Positions 55,702 to 64,000 of a stretch of DNA of 64,000 bases are shown piece after piece (the first letter of the stretch is position 1; each line of letters opens with the position of its first letter). This DNA is from Dermanyssus gallinae. Lineage: Eukaryota > Arthropoda > Arachnida > Mesostigmata > Dermanyssidae. The notes beneath the pieces are model-generated. The model was given only the letters and a program-made list of their open reading frames with translations. It was not told where the DNA came from and ran no database searches. The stretch covers positions 172,001 through 236,000 of the forward strand of contig QVRM01004790.1 of the NCBI GenBank assembly GCA_003439945.1, given 5' to 3'. The position numbers and the translations under genes are program-made.

Positions 55702-56044
55702 GTTCAAAAGACGTGCGATCAGTTGAACAAGTTGCGATGCGTCGAAGTCGCGACGCTCGAGTGCCTCGAGAGGCCGTACGAGGTGAAGCACGTGTACGTC
55801 GTCAAGCAAGGTGCTGCCAGCAAAGAGCGACAGCGTGGCGCCGTCGACTACTTCGTGACTCGAACTTCGCCAGAGGCCGGTGAATCGCGTGGCGGGGCTG
55901 ACGGCGATGAGTGCGAGCCAATGCTTGGTAACGGTAAAGAAGGCACTTCTGGCACTCAAGAAGACCGTAACCTGGAGGGCGATGGTGCCGCTGCTGCTGG
56001 CGCTGCTGCATCGACAATGGCGGAGGACGATTCCGGGCCCATAG
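55702..56044 (+). CDS. TRMT61A: TRMT61A exon 4 with long acidic/Ala insertion
   Basis: 343 bases entering in phase 0 and leaving in phase 1 at ATAG/GTGAGT. Starts VQKTCDQLNKLRCVEVATLE and continues CLERPYEVKHVYVVKQ, conserved. After that the exon diverges into a Gly/Glu/Ala-rich insertion (GAAAAGAAASTMAEDDSGP), absent in vertebrate proteins as far as I know. The insertion probably forms a surface loop away from the active site. Confidence 0.9.
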
Positions 56045-56500
56045 GTGAGTAGAGGAGAAGATTGCTATGCGGTGAACACGAGCTGCCTGTTCTTTAGATG
56101 TACTCATCGTATTTATTTCACTCATATTGAGTATGCATATAACATAATTATACAGACACATTTAGCTGCCTGCGGCATGTTATTCGAGAGGGCAGTGCAG
56201 TGATGTCTCCGCAAGGGCCAGGCAGGCAGACGCATGTAACTTCGTACACACCTGAGAGCACAGTCGACAGACACTCTGTGTACTCTTCGAAGCTCGTATT
56301 CGAACAAACCAGGTGATGATAGTTGACAAACCAGGTTCTTTAGATGTTATCCCGGAAAAGAGGGTGGGAGCGAGTGAAAGAAAGAGAGGAAAGAGGGAGA
56401 CCGGATTTGTGACGCGACGTGACATCCCATAAACAGATCGCAACGTGTACTTACATATGAAACACACGAGGCTAATGCTGTGTTGCTTGATGTGTTCCAG

Positions 56501-56691
56501 CGGAGGCGGACGAATCGACAGAGACCTCGATAAAAGGCTCCACCAAGAGACATCGCCAGGAAAAGCCATTCCTGCCGGGCAAGACGAGACTCTGCGCCAT
56601 TCCGTCAGTGAAGATACCTGGCCATACGGGCTATCTCACATTCGCCACGTTTCTCGGCCGAAAATCCGGTTCGGGCACCGTTCAGCACTAG
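56501..56691 (+). CDS. TRMT61A: TRMT61A terminal exon
   Basis: Enters in phase 1 (G/CG) after the acceptor TGATGTGTTCCAG and stops at TAG 56,689-56,691; 63 codons plus the split one. The first half is charged (EADESTETSIKGSTKRHRQE); the second half has the family end IPGHTGYLTFATFLGRK. The PGHTGYLTFAT strand confirms the frame. The last residues SGSGTVQH are not conserved. Confidence 0.92.
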
Positions 56692-56699
56692 TCGTGCCG

Positions 56700-58220
56700 A
56701 ATTAATTGTGGTACCTATTTTTTAGTCGCAGGTATATCGGCAATATTTCGGTATGACAATACCATGACAAAGTCGCACCGCTTCCACTGAGACAGTGTAC
56801 ATAATTCATCCGGGCTGCGTCCTTCCTACAGTGATCAATCTCTAGTACTGTAGCAATTGACGGTTCAGAACGGAATAGTTGGCGCTGATTGCAGGCGTTG
56901 GCTGATGCAATCATCCCGCGGAAACATGGTACTTGCATTGTTGTCTGTACTAGCAAATAGGCGAGAAACAAACATAAACACTCGTGAAGGTTGCTTTGAG
57001 ATGGCGAACACGAAGGGAGCGATTAACCGGGTGCTACTGAAAAGCAAAACTTAACTTAATTTCCTAGATTTGGTACGAAATTTGGCGGAAACTGTTTTTG
57101 CTATTCTGCGCGCGGACACAGTGCGTATGCGTTTGGGCGGAGAAGCACCAAACACGGAGGGCGCACTTAACTGACACGACGTCCCGCACTTGTAGTGACA
57201 ACAAGAACAGTAGCAGTACAACAAATGTAAACAAATAAGTAAATATCAATGTTTGTATCTAAACGTTTATTCATTAGACAGCACACTTTCCATAAAATTT
57301 GAAGTGATTGCACGTACATACCGAAACTACTAAGGCCTTCCGGTTTGCTTTGCTTATAATTAATCAGCTACACACAGGTCAAGTTTCGCGCCAATGGATG
57401 GCGACATCTTTTATTTAAGTTTGCTTCAAAAAAGTAAACACAACGAATTCGGGGGAAGAGCAACGACTCTGCATCACGTTCTGCTTCTGGTGATCAAACA
57501 GTGTCCCGAAACACTGTGTGTAGGTCGTACCGTCGGTTTCGCGCGAGGAGACCGAAGATGACCCTCGTTCGGAAAGGCTTTCGACGTCAATAATAAAAGA
57601 AAACATTGGAAAAGTTCGTGATACTAGATCGTACTCAACAATAGCCAAATCACTATTAAAGATCAGTTGTAACAATCCTAATATATATTTCATTCCAAAA
57701 ATGTTGAATTTCGAGCAAATTCATCGGAAAATTTCCGAATTGAACCCTCAGGCGGTAGCAGAACGAAAGAGTGATTCAGGAGACGAGTCATGAGTGTATG
57801 ACCACGGCATCGAGACCTAAGCCCTATCATTCGAGTAGTGCTTCTAAGTAGAGAGCAGATCTGGGTAACAACTCTTAGAACCTCCATCACCATAACGGAC
57901 AGGGTACACATCGTTACCGATTTCGGATTATTTAATTAACAAGAACTCGATTTCTATATTTCCTCAACTTCTCTATTCGCTGAAACTGGCTCCGTGTGGC
58001 GCATTCCTCTTTGAGAAAAAAAAATATATAGATAAACAATTCACAAGAGCAACTCAATTCGAATCTGAAAGAGGCGTTTAAAAAATGTTTTGAAGAAAAG
58101 GAAAGAAAGTAGCACAAGTTCATTGCAGTGGGATTTTAAAGGGAAGAACACTTTGGAAAATTATGTAATTACATTTTTTTTTAAATTTAAAAATATGTAT
58201 TATAACGTTTCGATTTATCT
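56700..58220. other. intergenic, nothing recognised
   Basis: 3' flank of TRMT61A and AT-rich DNA. No domain-bearing frame on either strand. Confidence 0.5.
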
Positions 58221-58222
58221 CT

Positions 58223-58255
<33 letters not shown>

Positions 58256-58261
58256 CGAGTA

Positions 58262-58536
58262 TATGTATATACGGCACAACCAGAGCTCGCCTAAACGCCG
58301 TGTCTGCCAAGAATTCAGGCGCCTGGTTACACGCGCTTCCCAGTGTCCCCATAGGTACTCTTCTTGACGCTGGTACGATTCGCATAGCAATAGGCCTACG
58401 ATTAGGGGCAGATCTAATTAGCCCCCATCGGTGTCAATGTGGTTACCCCGTCGATAAACTAGAACATCATGGACTATCGTGCATCATTAGCGCAGGACGA
58501 CGCCCGAGACATGCCGCTATTAATGAGACCAGCTGA
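58262..58536 (+). pseudogene. LINE-like C-terminal Cys-His fragment
   Basis: Open frame RLNAVSAKNSGAWLHALPSV, then IRIAIGLRLGADLISPHRC, QCGYPVDKLEHHGLSCIISA, and GRRPRHAAINETS-stop. The LRLGA..PH.C.CG..V....H.LSC..SAGR..RHA pattern is found at the C-terminus of many invertebrate RT-bearing mobile elements. Only this end is present; it is truncated at an (AT)n (58,229-58,255) and stops in a palindrome. Confidence 0.6.
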
Positions 58537-58599
58537 GCATACACGGAAAAAAACTAAGACACAAGGTGTCTCAGTTTTTTTCCGTGTATGCTCAGCTGG
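58529..58599. repeat. 71-bp near-perfect palindrome
   Basis: The left arm CCAGCTGAGCATACACGG..AAGACAC (58,529-58,562) and right arm GTGTCTCAG..CCGTGTATGCTCAGCTGG (58,566-58,599) pair over 34 bp with one mismatch and a 3-base loop. The upstream open frame terminates in the left arm. Confidence 0.95.
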
Positions 58600-58679
58600 A
58601 GTATTAGGTTCTAGAATTTAGCCTTGTGGCACAGTTGAATGGACCAAAATAAAGAGTAGGTGATGTCGTATATACCGCC

Positions 58680-58680
<1 letters not shown>

Positions 58681-58713
<33 letters not shown>
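58681..58713. repeat. (ATT)n microsatellite
   Basis: Eleven ATT units. Confidence 0.97.
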
Positions 58714-58714
<1 letters not shown>

Positions 58715-58719
58715 GCGTG

Positions 58720-60800
58720 CCCGTCGGCGTTCTCACCACCGCTGATTTGCAATGGAGGGGGCGGTGGGAATCCAAACCCTCGTTTCTAGGCCGCCGGACT
58801 GCAATTTGTAGGAGAACTTGTCTAGAGTGGTCACAGAATGTAAATTCCCAGTCTGCGTTTCGTCGTTGGACTTCTGCCGATCGGACGAGAAACTCGACGC
58901 AACAACAGTAAAAGCCAAGCGGTTGGAAGGGTACCAGAGTTATGAAGGTGACGGCCTTTACAATTTAAATGGTCGTGTTCGTTGCTTCGTGAAAGCTGTC
59001 ATCGGCCTCTACGCTAGGCTCTAACGTCCCCGGCGAAAGAGCGCATCCTAATGAATTATTTTTATGACGGTATTTGAAACTCTGTCCGAGTAACTGCTTG
59101 AAGATTCTATAATATGTTTGTCGTTTATTAGCATTTATGATTTATGCTAATATTATTTTTATTATTGGCTGGAAGTCAGCAGTTATGCTGCCACAAGGAC
59201 TGTCGGGGACACGCCTGGGGACACTGTCAGGGGAGAAAAGTTTTGAATCTGAAGACACCACGTGCGTTCATTCAAGCATGCTGCGTTCATTAAATAACCC
59301 CTCACTACCCAATGTCCGGCTGTGCAGAAGCTGTTGTGGTCATTCGATTAAGGTTACATACATGAAAGTTGGGAATATAAGTAATACTGGGAAGATAAAG
59401 TTGAACAAGTCCGACGACCGGTTGGAAACCTGGATATTTTCAGTGACAATCGCCATATCTATATCAGATACATAGCTCATAGATGCCATCACCTGGTCTG
59501 TTCGAATATGAATGTTCACAGAGTGCATCTGTCGACTGTGTTCTCAAGCGTGTACGACAGATCATTTGTCTGCCTGGCTGGTTCTTACAAAGAGATCACT
59601 GCATGGCCTCTCTCAAATTATATGCCGAGAGCAGCTGATGACACTATAAGTATTAATGCAATATGCATGCTCAATATAAGTAAAATAAATGTGATGATGA
59701 TTAAATGACCCCTCACCGAGAACAACACCACTAACTGCGCTCTTTCCGAACAACAGGCGAAATAGATAGTGACAACGCAGCCTTCAAAGTTTTTGTTTAT
59801 TGTGTCTGTTTTGTTTATTTTTGTTAGATACATTTTTACTTTGTTACATTATATGATTATGCAGTATATACAAGTGCGGCAGCCAAGTCCGTCCTTCGGG
59901 CCTTAGCGATAAAGGACATAAGAAAAAAAAATATATATATATATATATTCCAAATTGAGGGAAAATAAGCATCTTTTGTTATTGAAAAAGGATTCTTCTT
60001 GCTTATCTATGCTTTTAAATCTTAATGTTTAAAAGCAATAGTGAAATTAGTAATTCTTGTTATACCGATATAGCTGGCCGGGCATCACATCATAAAATAT
60101 GTGGTTGCGAGAGAACGAGTTGTTCGATATATCATAATTTCTTCACCATGAAACTGAAGCCAAATACATTTGTCTAGCCTTAATACCTACATAGTACGGC
60201 ACTATTCTGCAGATTCTGTCTTGCGGCGAATGTGCTACCAGTATGGGGTATTACCGCATATGACAGCTGTCGGTATGATAAGATCCGCGGGGTTAACTAT
60301 TAATTTAATAGCATTCTCCCCTCATACAGATACATTTAGCTCTCTGATCTAAATCTACCGTTGCACTTAGCTGTTCGCTCTGGTAAAAAAAACCACCTCG
60401 GCACTTTGGTGTATATTTGCACACGTGATGAACGGAGGCAGCTTTTGAACTCTTGTGCCGCGTTAGCAAACACCAATCGCTTACTGGAAAACGACTTACG
60501 CTAATTACGCCTAACGGAATTGAGATAATTTTAAAGCCTAGTTAGTTTGCCCCTCGTAGTATAAGCGGTTCTAAAGCATATATATATATATATATATATT
60601 TGCAGTTTATTCGTTTAATTGTTTTCGTGCGCTGATCGGCAGTCAGTTTGTAAGTGAGTGTAATGATCGCAGTGGACATGTTCCACCTCGCTCCGTGTGT
60701 GTAGACAAAGCGACGGAAGCACGGGGAACAACAAGAGGATATGCCCCGGACCGATTCTTCGTCGGTTCATACTTAGCGCATACGCATATGCTTATGCTGC
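58720..60800. other. intergenic, nothing recognised
   Basis: Short open stretches only (for example 59,137-59,475), none with a known motif. (AT)n at 59,930-59,948 and 60,577-60,599. An AAATAAATGTGATGATGATT sequence near 59,684 may be another LINE tail. Confidence 0.4.
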
Positions 60801-60803
60801 GAG

Positions 60804-60982
60804 TTACGTCGGAATAGGGGCCACCCTCTGAGCGACGATACAGAAGGCACTATTGAAGCGGTCACCGTAGATATGACCCTGATTTCGTAGGTGGCGGAAC
60901 GAGTGCACGCGAAGACCGGCGTGATCCATTGCGCGCGTCACCATGTCGTCCGTCAGCGGTAAACAATCAAACGTTGTCTGGC
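60804..60982 (-). CDS. NNMT/PNMT/TEMT-family methyltransferase, terminal exon
   Basis: Last exon (acceptor GCTGTTGTAG, phase 1) of 59 codons with TAA. Reads QTTFDCLPLTDDMVTRAMDH, AGLRVHSFRHLRNQGHIYGD and RFNSAFCIVAQRV. The pattern F-x-x-LPL, a helix, AG-hydrophobic, then an aromatic-rich strand ending in (F/V)-x-(V/L)-A-(R/Q)-(K/R) matches the C-terminus of small-molecule N-methyltransferases of the NNMT/PNMT/TEMT family, which use S-adenosylmethionine to methylate amines such as nicotinamide. Upstream exons would be at higher coordinates and were not found, so the substrate cannot be named. Confidence 0.55.
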
Positions 60983-61066
60983 CTACAACAGCAGCAGAAC
61001 AGATAGCACAACACCCACAGCATGACGTTATTTGTACACTTATATCTTTGTTTATATGTATGTATG

Positions 61067-61070
<4 letters not shown>

Positions 61071-61112
<42 letters not shown>
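61071..61112. repeat. (AT)n microsatellite
   Basis: About 42 bp of AT, preceded by (TATG)n. Confidence 0.98.
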
Positions 61113-61116
<4 letters not shown>

Positions 61117-61119
61117 GGG

Positions 61120-61900
61120 ACAAGAAAAGCTGCATCACCCATCACACTTGACTTTATGCATTCTTTGTACTCAAAGCAGTCACAGTGTCATATATTAAGA
61201 ATGACTGCACCATTCTAAAAAAAATTGTGTAGCTTTAAGCCACGACCAGAATGTTGTTGAAGCGTTACCTCTCATTATCAACTATATAGAGCTGTACAGT
61301 AAACTGAAAAAAAAAAACACTAGGATATTCGACTTCGGTTTAGTCACTTCTGTTCGGAGGTGTCTCATATCTCAAACACATAATGAATTTTCTAGTCAAG
61401 TGCTAACAACGAGTACTGACAAATTGATATCACGCCATATCTTTGCTTTGGCCGGTATCCACTCATGGACAGCTTCCGCCGGAGCGCGGGTTTGGGCAGG
61501 GCTCGAGCTACAACTAATCGGGATTTAAACATCCTTCTTTTTTAAACAACGTCTGGATCTTGACATACAACGTGGAAACGCTGCCTCCGTTCGGGGCACA
61601 CTACTGAAGTGGTCTCGCCCTGGCCTCATCGAAACGGACACGTGACAGTCACAATGGGCGCTTACCAGGCGCATTGACTTAGCTGGTCTATTGTGATGTG
61701 TGTAACATATACCTAACGTATTATACAGAAAATAAACAAAGTTTTTTGTTGGTTTCTAATCAGGATGACTGGTTTTCTTTAATTAAATATTTTTCTGAAT
61801 CGCCGACCCACTGCTGTTCAGTTAAGCTAGTTTAACTTCAAAGTGTTCTCCAAGTTCTCACTGGGAGGCGAAAATTACATCACATGAATATTAGATTCCA
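61120..61900. other. intergenic or intron, nothing recognised
   Basis: No exon of the NNMT-like gene was found here. The AT-rich DNA has no assigned element. Confidence 0.4.
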
Positions 61901-61903
61901 CAG

Positions 61904-62035
61904 GCACGCTGTGGATCCACACCCGACTACAGCCCAACAATAGGCACAATGCCGATTTATGCGAGATCACGGAAATTGGACCGTTGACCAATGGTAAGAC
62001 GTTCTATTTCGAAGAGGACCAGATATCTCCCTACG
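61904..62035 (+). CDS. exon of unidentified + strand gene
   Basis: A 132-bp internal exon, phase 1 on both sides; acceptor TAGATTCCACAG, donor TACG/GTAAGG. Encodes TLWIHTRLQPNNRHNADLCE then ITEIGPLTNGKTFYFEEDQI and SPY. Dense, well-balanced composition and good splice sites argue for a real exon. I do not recognise the family. No partner exon was identified in the window. Confidence 0.5.
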
Positions 62036-62049
62036 GTAAGGATGAACGG

Positions 62050-63360
62050 GAAACAGTGTACCGGCGAAGAAGAGAGCAGCTTGCGCGAAATTGCATTGTT
62101 GGAGCGTGTCAGTTACGTGTCAGCGGCGGTTTGAGGGTCATAGTTTGGGGACCACATTCTTAGCTGAAAGAATCAAGCTCCTGCAGGTCGCTCAAGTCTA
62201 GGGTTCAACATAGAAGAACATGTTTGCCTGACATTGATTTGGTCACCCCACGTGGTGCCTTATGTAAGGGCTAGAACAAAAAATGCATTGTGATATTATT
62301 TTCCACATATTTTACTTTTTTTTTTTAATAAATAAAAATTAAATTTAAACGCAGTATCCTAGTCGTACATTAGAGCTGATCTCACTGTTATTCGAATTTA
62401 CCAGTAATTTTAAATATAGCAGTAGTATTGTAAGAACCAAATGCAATGGGCGATACAATTTTTTTGTTCTGAAGTGTAAACATATACAAAGAAAAATTAA
62501 GAGACGCTCATATATATCCATCTCTTTAGGGGGTCTCACGATTAAGTATTCTATAGTTATAAGCGTTGCTTATCGAAAAATAATAAAGACTCGCGTCTTT
62601 GTATCAACACTTCCTCTTGGTCATGCTCAACCGTGCTAAACATCCGTATGTAGAATGCGTGGGCATACAACGTGTATATGTATGTTTATACGTATGTATA
62701 TATAGACGAGCACTATCTTCCATTCATGAATTAACAAACGTCGACCGTTTCTTTTTCGGTTTCTTTGGATTCATCATTCAGAGAATCTTTTCATGTCCAA
62801 CTTATGATGGATGTATTTGTGATCTCTTGACATGTATACCTAAACATGTCACCTTTTTTTTATGTCAAGGGCGCTTAGAGTCGCAGCATAAGCTGACATG
62901 TGTGATATCTTGTGTTTACCCAACAGCTTTTACATGGTCGCTGGCTTCTATGCGTATAGTTTATCATCTGTTCTCGATGGACCTCGCCCAGACATGTCGA
63001 TCAACAACGGGGATCAAAACGGCGACACCCCGGTAGATGACAGCCATGGCTCGCGCACTAGTCCCTTAAACAACGCCGCCACTATGCTTTATCAACTATT
63101 CTCAATGAGCAGTGCTCAAAGGAAACTTAATCTACGACAGGGATCAAATCGGCCACATCCCAGACGACTATCGCACTAGTCTCACGACCACGCTGCAAGT
63201 ATTTTCATTTGTTAGACGTTTTTCTCCAGTAATCAAACCATCAGTCGGTTTAATACGAATAGCCAACCTGTCCGTTCCCCGGTTGCTTCCTCCAACCACC
63301 TTTCTCTCTCGCCTTTATTCCTGCAAAATACATTGCGCGTACGTGGCTTATAATATACGC
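62050..63360. other. unassigned region
   Basis: No gene recognised. Short open frames at 62,599-63,036 and 62,898-63,179 have no motif. Confidence 0.4.
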
Positions 63361-63369
63361 TCTCCTGAG

Positions 63370-63720
63370 CGTCGTAACTTTGAGCTTTTTTGATGAGAAC
63401 ACCTCACTGGTACACGGTGAGGAGGATGTGTTGCGGGTAAGACAAAATGTGGGAATCCCGCAAGGAGACCCACTGGGCTGCGTGTTCTGCTTGCGGATTT
63501 TGTCGGCAGGAATACCGACAGACCATAGCTGTGATGCATGCAGATGACATAGTAGCTGCTAATCTAACAAGCTGGGTGCCATCAAGCGCATCCTAATCGG
63601 ACGGAAGACGAAGACTGAGAAATTCGGGCAAGTGTGCCGATTGGCTGCCAAAAACGTCACACGCTGCGGGATCAACTCGCGTGGTTGTCAACTTTTTCCG
63701 GTATCTGAGACCTTGACTCG
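63370..63720 (+). pseudogene. reverse transcriptase relic
   Basis: In one frame EDVLRVRQNVGIPQGDPLGC carries the RT PQGDPL block; in a second frame VMHADDIVAANLTSW carries the catalytic ADD motif; in a third frame KTEKFGQVCRLAAKNVTRCG resembles the following region. Two frameshifts within 350 bp show it is dead. The LINE clade was not determined. Confidence 0.6.
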
Positions 63721-64000
63721 ATTATAATGGAACGACATTTATTGCGGACATTGTTGAAACAGTGCGTACAGCTCTAGGATCACTTTATGAAGAGAGAGAA
63801 CCCAACGAAGTTCGGCGACTGTTCGTCCCGGCGGTAGTGGTACCTCAAGGTTGTTTCAATGCTGATGCATAACCTTGACAGAATATAAGGACACCACACT
63901 TGGGCAAACTTTGATTTTCTTGAAACGTTTTCGCTATGTACATGAAGCTTGCCAATGCGGTTAAGGAGCCGCTTCATGTATCTCATATCAGGCTGTGCGC

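Noticed and set aside
58529..58599. Bacterial-type rho-independent terminator or a miRNA gene
   Set aside because: The eukaryotic context excludes the first. The almost perfect pairing without bulges and the link to a mobile-element end make a canonical miRNA unlikely without small-RNA data.

Overview
The window is eukaryotic nuclear DNA, most likely from an arthropod. The genes are split by introns with GT..AG borders, non-LTR retrotransposons and Tc1/mariner relics are abundant, and there are more than thirty (AT)n arrays. One minisatellite at 22.73-22.88 kb carries CCTAA units, which match the arthropod telomere motif (TTAGG). A mite or tick is possible but cannot be shown from this sequence. 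No tRNA, rRNA or CRISPR array was found.

Layout. 1-0.5 kb holds a Tc1 transposase relic. A TEFM-like gene (mitochondrial transcription elongation factor) lies on + at about 6.56-9.11 kb in four exons. A terminal coding exon of an unidentified + gene is at 11.1-11.4 kb. From 45.06 kb down to 11.60 kb a single - strand gene can be assembled from 28 small exons. It encodes a basic, TP-rich protein of about 1,300 residues whose N-terminal block resembles the spindle protein HURP/DLGAP5 (Mars); that name is tentative. A complete five-exon TRMT61A gene (tRNA m1A58 methyltransferase catalytic subunit) is on + at 47.66-56.69 kb. The last exon of an NNMT/PNMT/TEMT-family methyltransferase is on - at 60.80-60.98 kb, and an unidentified + exon is at 61.90-62.04 kb.

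The 28-exon gene is the most unusual object. Nearly all its exons are flanked by phase-0 introns and have lengths divisible by three. At least three groups of neighbouring exons are recognisable duplicates: 38.8-39.7 kb (three copies), 19.6-20.5 kb (two live copies and one dead), and 12.1/14.6 kb. A further exon was copied inside a 2.09-kb tandem duplication at 33.0-37.2 kb.

Mobile DNA is mostly inside introns. It includes a jockey-like RT, three copies of an R2-type (restriction-like endonuclease) fragment each next to a small TA-flanked inverted-repeat element, an R1-clade relic, a mariner with another element inserted in its catalytic motif, and SINEs. A 3.3-kb GC-rich esterase/APE/RT LINE lies antisense inside TRMT61A intron 1. 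Three R2-type 3' ends all sit in (AT)n, which suggests AT-microsatellite targeting. Exon borders were read by eye and by reading-frame continuity; no transcript data were available.
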